Assembly: GCA_003135855.1 (NCBI GenBank)
Contig: PNBD01000024.1
Coordinates: forward strand, 1 to 38,228
Source of the DNA: Deltaproteobacteria bacterium
GTDB taxonomy: Bacteria > Desulfobacterota > Binatia > Binatales > Binataceae
Length of the DNA: 38,228 nt
Reading direction: 5' to 3'
Part shown: piece by piece, positions 15,030-23,722 of the stretch
Layout: the number at the start of each line of letters is the position of its first letter
Numbering within the stretch: position 1 is the stretch's first letter
Notes under the pieces: model-generated
What the model was told of the DNA's origin: nothing
The model's input: only the letters and a program-made list of their open reading frames with translations
Database searches by the model: none
Program-made: the position numbers and the translations under genes

Positions 15030-17318
15030 TCAATCTGCTGCGGCTGAATGCTGCGCGCTGCCGCCGTGCTTAAGGACCGCTTTGAGCACCTTCGGCGGAG
15101 ACATCGGCGTCTCGAGCATCCTGACCCCCACCGCGCGATAAATCGCGTTGGCGAGCGCCGCCGGCGGCGGAACAATCGACACTTCGCCCACGCCCCGAAC
15201 GCCCAGCGGGTGGCCGGGGTTCGCTTCCTCGACGACGCAAGTCTCAATCATTGGCAAATCGAGGCAAGTCGGCATCCGGTAGTCGAGCAATCCGACGTTA
15301 CGCAGGATGCCCTTCTCGTCGTAGAAATACTCTTCGTTGAGACCCCAGCCGAGTCCCTGCGCCGTGCCGCCTTGCATCTGGCCTTCGACGTAGCTTGGAT
15401 GGATCGCCTTGCCGGCATCCTGCGCGATGGTGCAGCGCAGGATTTGCACTTTGCCGGTTTCGGGATCGACTTCCACGTCCACGCAAGTGGTGGCGAATCC
15501 AGGCCCGACTCCACGCCCGTTCACGCTGGCGCGTCCGGTAATCGGTCCACCGGTGCGGCTGAAGCGGGGTGCGAGATCCTTGATCGACATCGGCGGGACG
15601 CCGTTGCCTTTCGCGAAGAACTTCCCGTCGCGGAACTCGACTTCATCGGGCTTCTTCTCCCACACCTTGGATGCGCGTTCGATCATTTGTTTCACCGCAT
15701 CCTGAGCGGCCTCGTAAACGGCCATTCCGGTTGCGAACGTGACCCGGCTGCCGCCGGTGACGTCGGTATGTCCGATCGAATCGGTATCCGCGGTCACGGG
15801 ACGCACGTCGTTGGCCGACAGTCCCAGCACCTCGGCCGTGATCATCGCCATCGAGGCGCGCGAACCGCCGATATCCGGCGAGCCGGTCACGACGCTGGCG
15901 GTGCCGTCAGCGTGGATGTTCACGGTGGCGGACGAATTCATTCCGGCGTTGAACCAGAAGCCCGACGCGACGCCGCGGCCGCGGTTCTTGCCGGTCAGTT
16001 TCGACTTGTAGTGGGGGCTGTTCTTGATCGCTTCGCAGGTCTGGATGAATCCGATCCGCTTGAACGGAGGTCCGACCGTCTGCGCGTCGCCTTCCTTCAC
16101 GCCATTCTTGATGCGGAAATCGATCGGATCGATTCCGCACTTCTCGGCCAGTTCATCGATCACCGTCTCCGAAGCGAACGCCGCGTTGGTCGCGCCGGGC
16201 GCGCGGTAGGCCGCGGTCTTGGGCCGATTAACGACGACATCGTAGGCATCGATCAGGAAATTCTCGACCTTGTACGGCGTGATGATACACATCGCGCCCG
16301 CGCCGACTGGCGATCCCGGAAATGCGCCGGCCTCGTATGCCATCCAGATCTCGGCGGCGACCAGTTTGCCATCTTTGGTCGCGCCCATCTTCACTTTGAT
16401 TTGCGAGCCGGAGGTCGGACCGCTGGCACGGAGCACTTCGGCCCGCGACATCACGAGTTTCACCGGCGCGCCGGTCTTTTTCGAGAGCAGCACCGAGAGC
16501 GGCTCGAGGTAAACCGTGGTCTTGCCGCCGAAGCCGCCGCCGATCTCAGCCGGCACGACGCGAATCTTGCCGACCGGCATGCCGAGCACCTGTGCGCTGA
16601 ATGAACGCACTTCGAACGCGCCCTGCGTCGAGCAATAGATCGTCGCGGTTCCGTCAGAGCTATAGATCCCGACCGCGTTGTGCGGCTCGATGTATCCCTG
16701 ATGGACCATCGCGGTTTTGAACTCGCGCTCGACGACGTAATCCGCGGCCTTGAATCCGGCGGCCACGTCGCCCCGCTTGAACTGATAGTGCTGTGCGACA
16801 TTGGTCTGCTTGTCGCCATCTTCCTGGTTGCGCAGATCTTTGTGCAGGATCGTCGCGCCCGGCTTCATCGCCACGTCGACCGTCATGACCGGCGGCAGCA
16901 CTTCGTATTCTACTTCGATCAGGCGCACCGCTTCTTCCGCGATATGCCCGTTGATTGCGGCGACCGCTGCGATCGCGTGTCCGTCGTAGAGCACCCGGTC
17001 GTGCGCGAGAATGTTCATCGACAGATGATGCGGATTAATCGCCATCTCGCCCGCTTGCTCGAGCTTGTTGGCTACCGACGGAAGATCCTTGCTGGTGACG
17101 ATCGCCTTGACGCCGGGCAGCTTGAGCGCCTTGTCGAAATTGATCGACTTGATGATCGCATGCGCATGCGGGCTGCGCAGAACCTTGCCGTGCAGCATCC
17201 CGGGGAAGGTGTAGTCGGCGCCGTATTTGGCCCGGCCGGTGACCTTGTCCGCACCATCATGCCGAATTGGACGGGTGCCGATTACTTTGTATTTGCCGTT
17301 GGTAGTTGCTTCCGCCAT
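15030..17318 (-). CDS. Molybdenum hydroxylase large subunit (xanthine dehydrogenase/CoxL family)
   Basis: Molybdopterin-binding catalytic subunit, about 762 residues. The a/b hammerhead domain (GADKVTGRAKYGADY) comes first, then GGGFGGKT and the substrate-side motif AYRAPG near residue 370, and the catalytic base in GVRGVGEVSIVPPPAAL near residue 712. CO dehydrogenases have AYxCSFR or AYRGAGR at the active-site loop; AYRAPG here argues against CODH and for an aldehyde, N-heterocycle or hydroxybenzoyl-CoA type hydroxylase, substrate unknown. GAGG lies seven bases before ATG 17318; the TTG at 17324 is a poorer start. Third gene of the operon after the FAD and iron-sulfur subunits. Confidence 0.93.
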   Translation of the reverse strand: MAEATTNGKYKVIGTRPIRHDGADKVTGRAKYGADYTFPGMLHGKVLRSPHAHAIIKSINFDKALKLPGVKAIVTSKDLPSVANKLEQAGEMAINPHHLSMNILAHDRVLYDGHAIAAVAAINGHIAEEAVRLIEVEYEVLPPVMTVDVAMKPGATILHKDLRNQEDGDKQTNVAQHYQFKRGDVAAGFKAADYVVEREFKTAMVHQGYIEPHNAVGIYSSDGTATIYCSTQGAFEVRSFSAQVLGMPVGKIRVVPAEIGGGFGGKTTVYLEPLSVLLSKKTGAPVKLVMSRAEVLRASGPTSGSQIKVKMGATKDGKLVAAEIWMAYEAGAFPGSPVGAGAMCIITPYKVENFLIDAYDVVVNRPKTAAYRAPGATNAAFASETVIDELAEKCGIDPIDFRIKNGVKEGDAQTVGPPFKRIGFIQTCEAIKNSPHYKSKLTGKNRGRGVASGFWFNAGMNSSATVNIHADGTASVVTGSPDIGGSRASMAMITAEVLGLSANDVRPVTADTDSIGHTDVTGGSRVTFATGMAVYEAAQDAVKQMIERASKVWEKKPDEVEFRDGKFFAKGNGVPPMSIKDLAPRFSRTGGPITGRASVNGRGVGPGFATTCVDVEVDPETGKVQILRCTIAQDAGKAIHPSYVEGQMQGGTAQGLGWGLNEEYFYDEKGILRNVGLLDYRMPTCLDLPMIETCVVEEANPGHPLGVRGVGEVSIVPPPAALANAIYRAVGVRMLETPMSPPKVLKAVLKHGGSAQHSAAAD

Positions 17319-17372
17319 GGTCAAACCTCTTCGTTCACTTGGTCGTATCTTTGATCGCCCGCAACGCCAATT

Positions 17373-17876
17373 CTAGCGGGCTGCCGCCTTGCCTTCGCCG
17401 TGGGTGCGGAGATCGGCTGCCGCATCTAATACCGCTTTCACGATCTTATCGTAACCGGTGCATCGGCAGAGATTCCCTGCCAGCGCATACCGCACGTCGG
17501 CCTCGTTGGGCTCCGGATTGCGATCGAGCAACCCCTTCGCCGCCATCAGAAATCCCGGCGTGCAGATTCCGCACTGCAAACTCGCGTGCTCGAGGAACTT
17601 GCGCTGCAAGGAGTGCAGTGTGCCGGTCGTCGCCAGCCCCTCGACCGTGGTGATATTGGTGCCCTGCGCTTCGACGCCAAACATCAGGCACGAACACACC
17701 ACGCGCCCGTCGATCATCACGCTGCATGCGCCGCAATCGCCGGTCAGGCATCCTTCTTTGGCGCCCGTCAGCTCGAGGATGTCGCGCAGGCTTTCGAGCA
17801 GGCTTTGGCGCGGCTCGCACAGGAACTCGACCGTTTCGCCGTTAACTGTCGCTTCTACCAGTGTCTTTTTCGACAT
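17373..17876 (-). CDS. 2Fe-2S subunit of the molybdenum hydroxylase (CoxS-like)
   Basis: Electron-transfer subunit of 167 residues with two [2Fe-2S] clusters. The plant-type ferredoxin domain carries Cys in KEGCLTGDCGACSVMIDG and the following VVCSCLMF; the helical domain carries CGICTPGF and CRCTGYDKIVKAV. All eight ligands expected are present. It moves electrons from the molybdenum site to FAD. A Shine-Dalgarno AAGGA sits shortly before ATG 17876. The gene is 50 bases after the FAD subunit and 54 bases before the large subunit, in the same order as coxMSL. Confidence 0.95.
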   Translation of the reverse strand: MSKKTLVEATVNGETVEFLCEPRQSLLESLRDILELTGAKEGCLTGDCGACSVMIDGRVVCSCLMFGVEAQGTNITTVEGLATTGTLHSLQRKFLEHASLQCGICTPGFLMAAKGLLDRNPEPNEADVRYALAGNLCRCTGYDKIVKAVLDAAADLRTHGEGKAAAR

Positions 17877-17926
17877 TTATCCTTCGCCGTATTTAATTTT
17901 TTCGCGTCGTATTTGATTTTGCGCGT

Positions 17927-18796
17927 TCAGTTCTTCTTCGCGCGCTCGGCGGCAATCGCAAGCGCACGCCGCGTCAGCACGCCCGTGATATGGCGCCGAT
18001 ATTCCGCGGTGCCACGCATGTCGTCGATCGGAGAGGTGATCTCGCTGGCTAAGCGCCCGGCTTCCTCGAGCACCTTGGCGTCGAGCTTCTTGCCCGCGAG
18101 CGACTCGGCGGCCTTGCTCGCCAGCAGAGGAGTCGCCGCAACCGCAGCGAGACCGATGCGCGCGGACTTGACTTTCTCGCCGTCGAGCGTCACCGCCACG
18201 CCGACTCCTACCACCGCGATGTCCATCTCATTGCGCGGAATGAATCGCAGGTAGGCGTCGCCGGAATGGGGCGATGGCGCGGGAATCAGAATTTCGACCA
18301 ACAATTCGCCGGGTCCGAGCACGGTGCGTCCCGGTGAGAGCACGAATGTCTCGACCGGCACTTCGCGCTCGCCCTTACCGCCGACAATCCGGGCCTTGGC
18401 GCCGAGCGCGATTAGCGCGGGCGTCGTATCGGCCGCGGGCGATCCGTTGCACAGATTGCCGCCGACCGAAGCGCGGTTCTGAATCTGCAACGAGCCGATC
18501 AGATGCGCCGCTTCGGTCAGTCCGGGATACATCCGATGCATCATCTCGTTCTCGTGAATCTCGATGCATGGGACGGCGGCGCCCAGGCGCAGCCCCTTCT
18601 TCGCGTCGAAGGAGAGATTGCGCAATTCCTTGATTTTCTTGATATCGACCAGGTGTTCGGTGCGGCGAACCCCGGCGCGCAGCTGGATAATGATATCAGT
18701 GCCGCCGCAAAACGGACGCGCGTTCTCGCCGTGCGCCTTCAGGATGCTGACCGCCTGATCGAGGGTGCTAGGAGCTTCGTAATTGATCGCGTGCAA
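17927..18796 (-). CDS. FAD-binding subunit of the molybdenum hydroxylase (CoxM-like)
   Basis: FAD-binding medium subunit of 289 residues. The FAD site shows PFCGGTDIIIQLRAG near residue 27 and the second loop IQNRASVGGNLCNGSPAADT near residue 104, as in CoxM and HcrB; the C-terminal CO_deh_flav_C domain follows. The start is a TTG at 18796 with GGAGG ten bases upstream; no ATG is in frame at a sensible place, so I accept the TTG. It is the first gene of the four-gene operon that ends with the MoaD-like gene. The promoter should lie in the 150 bases shared with the divergent HAD gene. Confidence 0.93.
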   Translation of the reverse strand: MHAINYEAPSTLDQAVSILKAHGENARPFCGGTDIIIQLRAGVRRTEHLVDIKKIKELRNLSFDAKKGLRLGAAVPCIEIHENEMMHRMYPGLTEAAHLIGSLQIQNRASVGGNLCNGSPAADTTPALIALGAKARIVGGKGEREVPVETFVLSPGRTVLGPGELLVEILIPAPSPHSGDAYLRFIPRNEMDIAVVGVGVAVTLDGEKVKSARIGLAAVAATPLLASKAAESLAGKKLDAKVLEEAGRLASEITSPIDDMRGTAEYRRHITGVLTRRALAIAAERAKKN

Positions 18797-18948
18797 CGGT
18801 GGCAGACCTCCGGGGTCGGGGACACGATGTGCCCGACTTTATTCCTTAGATAGCCTACTTAAGGCGTTTCGCAAAAAAGGGCAAGCAGCGCATCGTTGGC
18901 ATCCGACGCGATTAGCGTAATCATCATGCATCGGAGGCGCTCGCAACG

Positions 18949-19623
18949 ATGGCTGACCACGTCGTATTTCTCTTCGATGTCGATAACACGCTGATTGATA
19001 ACGATCGCATCATTGCCGACATGATGCATCATCTCGAGCAGGACATCGGCCCGGCGTCCGCGAAAAAATACTGGGAATACTTCGAGCAGATTCGCGGAGA
19101 GCTTGGCTACGCTGACTATTTGGGCGCGCTCCAGCGGTATCGAATCAACCATCCGCGCGATTTTCATATCGTCTCGGTGTCGCGCTTCCTGATCAACTAT
19201 CACTTTGCCAACCGGCTCATGCCAGGCTCGCTCGACGTGCTCGAACGCTTCCAGCAATTCGGCGAGACCGCGATCCTCTCCGACGGCGACATGATTTTCC
19301 AGCCGCTCAAAGTCGAACGGTCGGGGCTGGACGACGCCGTTGACGGCAAAGTGATGATCTACATTCATAAGGAGCAGGAGCTGGACGACGTCACGGCCCG
19401 TTATCCAGCCGATCACTACATACTGATCGACGACAAGATTCGAATCCTGGCCGCGGTGAAGAAAATCTGGGGTAAGCGCGTGACGACCGTGTTTCCGCGC
19501 CAGGGACATTACGCAGCCGACGCGAACGAGGTCGCCAAGTACCCAGCGGCCGACGTCACGATCGACCGAATCGATCAGATGCTCGAGTACGATCTCGACC
19601 GCCTGCGCGCCGCCACCCGCTGA
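18949..19623 (+). CDS. HAD-family hydrolase
   Basis: Haloacid-dehalogenase-like phosphatase of 224 residues. Motif I is FLFDVDNTLIDND, with both Asp residues; motif II is in AILSDGDMIF, where Ser follows Leu; a Lys-Val segment supplies motif III and the LIDDKIRIL pair of Asp residues is motif IV. A helical cap lies between residues 20 and 85. The substrate is not determined. GGAGG lies eleven bases before the ATG at 18949. It is divergent from the molybdenum hydroxylase operon and convergent with pirin. A small dyad, GATTA-GCG-TAATC (18910-18922), lies just upstream of the gene. Confidence 0.88.
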   Translation: MADHVVFLFDVDNTLIDNDRIIADMMHHLEQDIGPASAKKYWEYFEQIRGELGYADYLGALQRYRINHPRDFHIVSVSRFLINYHFANRLMPGSLDVLERFQQFGETAILSDGDMIFQPLKVERSGLDDAVDGKVMIYIHKEQELDDVTARYPADHYILIDDKIRILAAVKKIWGKRVTTVFPRQGHYAADANEVAKYPAADVTIDRIDQMLEYDLDRLRAATR

Positions 19624-19647
19624 CCGCATCGACGACGCCCCACAGCC

Positions 19648-19680
19648 ACTCCGTCATTCTGAGCGCAGTCTGCGAAGCTC
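19648..19680. repeat. REP-like intergenic motif fragment
   Basis: The stretch containing GTCATTCTGAGCGCAG then TGCGAAG resembles a short interspersed motif (GTCATTCTGAGCG...GAAG) that I recall from many environmental bacterial genomes, usually between genes. Only one copy is visible here. It fills most of the gap between the HAD gene and the end of pirin. Confidence 0.35.
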
Positions 19681-20377
19681 ACGCGAGATCGAACAGCAGT
19701 ATCTCGGCGTCCGAGTCGGCGACAATCTTGAGTTTCGATTCGTCGCTGATCGCGGCGCCATCGCCCTGTGCAAGCGCTACTCCGTTGAGTGCCACGCCGC
19801 CGCGCGCCACTTGCAGCCATCCGTGGCGGCCCGCATTGAGCGTCGTCTCGAGAGTGGCGCCTCGTGGCACAGTTGCCGTCGATAGCGTGGCATCCTGATG
19901 AATCTTCACGGCGCCGTCTTTGGCCTGTGCCGTCGCGATCGGAAGCAATGCGCCGCGCGATTTCTGCAGCTCGATCGGCTTCTGCTCGTATCCCGGCGCG
20001 ATTCCGCGCTGCGCAGGCACTATCCAGATTTGCAGAAAATGAACCGGCTCGCTTTTGGAATGATTGAACTCGCTGTGCTGGATCCCCGCGCCGGCGCTCA
20101 TTCGCTGCACCTCGCCGACGCGAATGATCGACCCGTTGCCAAGGCTATCCTTGTGCTCTAGCGCGCCATCGAGCACATACGTGATGATTTCCATGTCGCG
20201 ATGCCCGTGCGTTGGGAAACCGGCGCCCGCGCGCACCTGGTCCTCATTGATCACGCGCAGCGTGCGAAATCCCATCTGAGCGGGATCGTAATACTCGCCA
20301 AATGAAAACGAATGACGGCTATCGAGCCAATCGATTTTCGTACGCCCTCGTTCTGCAGATTTGCGAACGTTAATCAT
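19679..20377 (-). CDS. Pirin family protein (YhhW-like quercetinase)
   Basis: Bicupin of the pirin family, 232 residues. The metal ligands are in the N-terminal cupin: HGHRDMEI near residue 58 and HSEFNHS near residue 101, giving three His and one Glu. The opening SFSFGEYYDP and the RVINEDQVRAGAGFP segment are typical for YhhW. Homologues use Fe or Zn and can act as quercetin 2,3-dioxygenase, so it may degrade flavonoids. The second cupin lacks a metal set, as in the family. It ends against the REP-like motif and is convergent with the HAD gene, and it is preceded by the converging-strand P450 region to the right. Confidence 0.93.
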   Translation of the reverse strand: MINVRKSAERGRTKIDWLDSRHSFSFGEYYDPAQMGFRTLRVINEDQVRAGAGFPTHGHRDMEIITYVLDGALEHKDSLGNGSIIRVGEVQRMSAGAGIQHSEFNHSKSEPVHFLQIWIVPAQRGIAPGYEQKPIELQKSRGALLPIATAQAKDGAVKIHQDATLSTATVPRGATLETTLNAGRHGWLQVARGGVALNGVALAQGDGAAISDESKLKIVADSDAEILLFDLA

Positions 20378-20445
20378 TTTTCAATACTCCACAAATTAAA
20401 AATCCGGCGAAGGTTTGCGCTTCGCCGGCTCAAATCGAATCTTCT

Positions 20446-21720
20446 TCAGGCGGCGGCCGCAGATGCGGCCTTCATCTTCATCCGGATCGGCATGTGCTTG
20501 ATTCCACCGACGAAGCTCGAGCGCAAGCGCTCAACCGCGCCCGCCAACTCTGCGTGATCGAGCCGCTCAACCAGTTGCTGGAAAATCACCTTGAGTTCGA
20601 GCCGCGCGAGGTTCGCGCCGAGGCAGAAATGCTCGCCGATTCCGAATGCGACATGCGGATTCGGCTCACGGCTGATATCGAACTTGAACGGCTCGTCGAA
20701 AACCTCTTCGTCACGATTCGCCGATGGATAGAACAGGCACACCGATTCGCCCGCTTTGATCTTCTGCCCACGAATTTCGGTATCTTCGGTCGCCGTCCGC
20801 GCAAACTGGATGACGGGGGTGGTCCAGCGCACGATCTCCTCGACCGCCGAGTCGATCAGTCCGGGATTTTTCTTCAACTTCTGCCATTCGCCAGGATTCT
20901 CGATGAACGCCAGCAGTCCGCCGGTGGTCGCATTGCGCGTGGTCTCGTTGCCCGCGACGACGAGCAGGAAGTAGTACGAGAGCATCTCGAATTGCGGCAT
21001 CGGCTCGCCATTGATTTTCGCGTTGGCCACGATGCTCGTGATGTCGTTGGTCGGATGCTTCATCCGCTCGGTGACCATATCGGTGAAATACTGGAACAGC
21101 CCCAGCCGCGATCGATCCATTGTCTCTTGCGGCGTCGAGCCCTGTTGGAACTCCGGATCGCCGCTGCCGATCGTCTCGTTGGTCCATTGAAAGAGCTGTT
21201 CCCAGTCCTTGTGTGGAACGCCGAGCAGTTCCGCGATCACCGCGAGCGGAATCTTCGAGGATACGTCGGTTACGAAATCGCATTCGTCGCGACCGGTCAC
21301 GTCGTCGAGCACTTTGCGCGTGATGCGCTCGATTTCCTGCTGCAGCGGACGCACACCGCGCGGCGTGAAATGCTTGCTGACAATCACCCGGTATTCGCCG
21401 TGAACGGGCGGGTCCATATCCAGCAGATGCCTGAACGGCGGGGTCGGGCTCTCTTCCATTCCCGATTCGTTGACGAACACCAGCAACCGCGGCCCGTTCA
21501 GGAAAAGGCGCGGCTGCTTGGAAATCTGCACGAGGTCGGCGTGCTTGGTAATCGCCCAGAACGGATCGGTCTTGGGATACTCACACCAGAAGACCGGTTT
21601 GTGCTTGCGCAACCAGGTCCATTCTTTATGCGGGTAGCCATTTTTCGCGTAATGCTCCGGCCCGATGATGTTCAGATTTTCGAGTGAGATATCCGGCGAG
21701 AGTTGTTGTTCGATTGACAT
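20446..21720 (-). CDS. Cytochrome P450 (CYP125/CYP142-like)
   Basis: Soluble bacterial P450 of 424 residues. The I-helix is VVAGNETTRN with the normal Glu-Thr pair, the K-helix is EEIVRW, and the haem loop is FGIGEHFCLGANLAR with the Cys near residue 366. The N-terminal and meander segments look like the CYP125/CYP142 group, which hydroxylate sterol side chains or similar hydrophobic molecules in actinobacteria; this is a resemblance only. GGAG lies ten bases before ATG 21720. It is 68 bases downstream of a [3Fe-4S] ferredoxin on the same strand, its likely electron donor. No ferredoxin reductase is present in the window. Confidence 0.93.
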   Translation of the reverse strand: MSIEQQLSPDISLENLNIIGPEHYAKNGYPHKEWTWLRKHKPVFWCEYPKTDPFWAITKHADLVQISKQPRLFLNGPRLLVFVNESGMEESPTPPFRHLLDMDPPVHGEYRVIVSKHFTPRGVRPLQQEIERITRKVLDDVTGRDECDFVTDVSSKIPLAVIAELLGVPHKDWEQLFQWTNETIGSGDPEFQQGSTPQETMDRSRLGLFQYFTDMVTERMKHPTNDITSIVANAKINGEPMPQFEMLSYYFLLVVAGNETTRNATTGGLLAFIENPGEWQKLKKNPGLIDSAVEEIVRWTTPVIQFARTATEDTEIRGQKIKAGESVCLFYPSANRDEEVFDEPFKFDISREPNPHVAFGIGEHFCLGANLARLELKVIFQQLVERLDHAELAGAVERLRSSFVGGIKHMPIRMKMKAASAAAA

Positions 21721-21788
21721 GGAGTGACTTCTCCGCGCTTAGCGATGCATGATTCTGACGCGTTGCCTCAAGTCAGTCACGTGGTTTT

Positions 21789-21983
21789 TTAATCGTCGCT
21801 TACCGTGATCGCCTGTCGCGGACACAGCCGCGCCGCCAGCTTCAGTTTTTCGCGCATCGCCTCGGGCGGTTTCTCGATAAGCAGGTGGCTCTTGTCGTCG
21901 TCGCGGACCTCAAACACTTCCGGCGCCGCCTCCTGGCATCGCATATTTCCCTCGCACAGTTGCTGGTCGATAACTACTTTCAT
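21789..21983 (-). CDS. [3Fe-4S] ferredoxin, P450 partner
   Basis: Small ferredoxin of 64 residues. Three Cys fit a [3Fe-4S] cluster: Cys10, Cys16 (a C-x5-C spacing) and Cys54 followed by Pro. The middle position of the cluster region, where a fourth Cys would give [4Fe-4S], is missing, as in bacterial P450-linked ferredoxins. AAGGAG stands just upstream of the ATG at 21983, so the long frame upstream is not used. The C-terminal half is acidic and amphipathic. It lies upstream of one P450 and divergently from another, so it could serve both. Confidence 0.92.
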   Translation of the reverse strand: MKVVIDQQLCEGNMRCQEAAPEVFEVRDDDKSHLLIEKPPEAMREKLKLAARLCPRQAITVSDD

Positions 21984-22233
21984 TTGGATTCTCCTTGCCG
22001 GCGCCTGACGATGCGATCCCGGCGCTGAATCGTCGCGGTCGCTCGGCGGAATCGTCTGGGGACCGGCGCGCGCGCCGATTCGAATCTTACAAGACGATCC
22101 GGCATCGGACCAGCGCCGCGATTCGATGCAAGCTCGGCTGCGCCTTTGGAAGCAACCCCGCGACTGCGATACAGTTGCGCGCGGTCGCGCAATTTCTGCG
22201 CATAGGGGAGGTCCTGCGCACCGGGGACAAGGC
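21984..22233. promoter_or_regulatory. Divergent promoter region between ferredoxin and second P450
   Basis: About 250 bases separate the ferredoxin and P450 starts on opposite strands. A perfect 14-base palindrome CGGCGCGCGCGCCG lies at 22064-22077 and could be an operator. A GGGGAGG at 22205 is too far from the P450 ATG to be its own ribosome site. I cannot pick a -35/-10 pair with confidence. Confidence 0.4.
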
Positions 22234-23451
22234 ATGGAGGATTTCACATTCGATCCGATGGACGAGGAGACGCGGCGAAACCCTTTTCCGCTCTACGCCC
22301 GCGGCCGCCTCGAGCATCCCGTTTACGCGCATCGCAATCTGCCGGTCATCTCGGTATTCCGTCACGCCGACATCATGCGCATCTTCGGCGACCCGGAAAC
22401 ATGGTCGAGCGATTTTGCGATGTTCATCCAGCCGTACCTGCTCACCCAGCCGGAACTCGCGGACGAGTTGCCGCCATTCTTCGCGACTACCGACGGCGAA
22501 CGCCATCACCGCCAGCGCCTGCTGGTCAACAAAGCGTTCACGCCGAGGATGGTCGGCGCGCTGGAAGCCTCGATGCTCGCCACCGCGCGCGAACTAATCG
22601 ACCAGGCAGCCACCGGAAATGTCGTTGATCTGATCCCGGCTTTCACGGCTCCGTTTCCCGTTCGCGTGATAGGTCAACTGATTGGCGTGCCCGAACAAGA
22701 CGCGCCCAGGTTTCTAAGATGGTCGCGCGAGCTTACCGAGAGCCAGGTGCAAGGCATCCTGAAACCGCCCGACCCTGTTTTCATCGAACGGCAGATCACT
22801 GCGACGCGCGCGATGCATGACTACTTCAGGGTGCTGGTGAAGCAGCGCTCGGCCGATCCGAAGCCAGACCTGATCTCCGCGCTGGTCGCCGTCGAGGAAG
22901 AGGGCGCGGGCCTCTCGACGCCTGAGATGCTGCAGATGCTCACGGTGCTTCTGATCGCGGGCAACGCCACTACCACTGCGATGCTAAGTAATCTGATCGT
23001 CGAGTTGCTGGCGCATCCCGAGCAACTCGACCGTCTGCGCGCCGATCACAGTTTGATTCCGAGCACAGTTCAGGAAGTGCTGCGATTCTCGTCACCGGTG
23101 CAGGCGATGCCACGCTTGTGTGCGAAGCCGACGCAACTTGATGGCATCGAGATCAACGCGGGCCAGTTCGTGTTGCTCTGGATTGGTTCGGCAAATCGCG
23201 ACGAAGCCGTCTTCGATCGTCCCGATGATTTCGACATCGGCCGCACGCCGAATCCGCACATTGCCTTCGGCTTCGGCACCCATTCATGTATCGGGTCGCA
23301 CCTTGCCTCGATCGAAGGATGTATCGTGTTGCGCGCGCTGCTCGAACAGACTCGCAGCTTTGAGTTGGTGAATCGCGACCCGCTACCGATGCATTCGAGC
23401 TTCGTCGCGCGATCGTACCGCTCATTGCCGGTCCATCTTGTACCCGCCTGA
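22234..23451 (+). CDS. Cytochrome P450, second copy, unusual I-helix
   Basis: P450 of about 405 residues. The haem loop FGFGTHSCIGSHLAS has Cys near residue 352, the K-helix is EVLRF, and the FxxGxxxCxG signature is complete. The I-helix reads LIAGNATTTAML: the conserved acid before Thr (Glu or Asp in most P450s, and Glu in the neighbouring P450) is Ala. The alcohol is kept. The start ATG 22234 has GGGGA close upstream; the longer frame overlaps the divergent ferredoxin leader. Substrate unknown. The amidohydrolase gene follows on the same strand, 271 bases later, so they may be unrelated in transcription. Confidence 0.9.
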   Translation: MEDFTFDPMDEETRRNPFPLYARGRLEHPVYAHRNLPVISVFRHADIMRIFGDPETWSSDFAMFIQPYLLTQPELADELPPFFATTDGERHHRQRLLVNKAFTPRMVGALEASMLATARELIDQAATGNVVDLIPAFTAPFPVRVIGQLIGVPEQDAPRFLRWSRELTESQVQGILKPPDPVFIERQITATRAMHDYFRVLVKQRSADPKPDLISALVAVEEEGAGLSTPEMLQMLTVLLIAGNATTTAMLSNLIVELLAHPEQLDRLRADHSLIPSTVQEVLRFSSPVQAMPRLCAKPTQLDGIEINAGQFVLLWIGSANRDEAVFDRPDDFDIGRTPNPHIAFGFGTHSCIGSHLASIEGCIVLRALLEQTRSFELVNRDPLPMHSSFVARSYRSLPVHLVPA

Positions 23452-23722
23452 CGCGCGCGGCGCGTGATCACGCACATCAATTCGTGACGCTTCCCTTCCC
23501 TAATGTTGTGCAAGCATCTTTCTGTCATCGCCACATGACTTATAGTCACCGTTAAGGTTCTTCTGAGAACCCGCTGCTCGCGCAACCTCCTTGCGCCCCC
23601 TAGGTCTTCCTGCGATACCCTGAGTGAGTTCTGACTTGTTTTGAAGGCACTTGCCCTATGACAACTCTCTATGCTGATTGTCATACCAATATACGCCTTA
23701 GAGCACTCGTGGAGAGCCGGCT
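23452..23722. promoter_or_regulatory. Intergenic region before the amidohydrolase with two small dyads
   Basis: Two perfect inverted repeats occur: TGACT-TAT-AGTCA at about 23536-23548 and GGTTCT-TCTG-AGAACC at 23556-23571. They are close together and upstream of the amidohydrolase, so they may be operators or a short attenuator. A possible weak promoter is TTGTTT near 23637 with TATGAC 15 bases later; spacing is poor. No gene is visible. Confidence 0.35.

Noticed and set aside
15048-16604. 518-codon plus-strand frame opposite the molybdenum hydroxylase
   Set aside because: Composition is Arg- and His-rich with no motif, and the minus strand encodes a clear enzyme with all its signatures.
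20494-21687. 397-codon plus-strand frame opposite the first P450
   Set aside because: It is the antisense of a fully recognisable P450 with haem loop and K-helix; no homology of its own.
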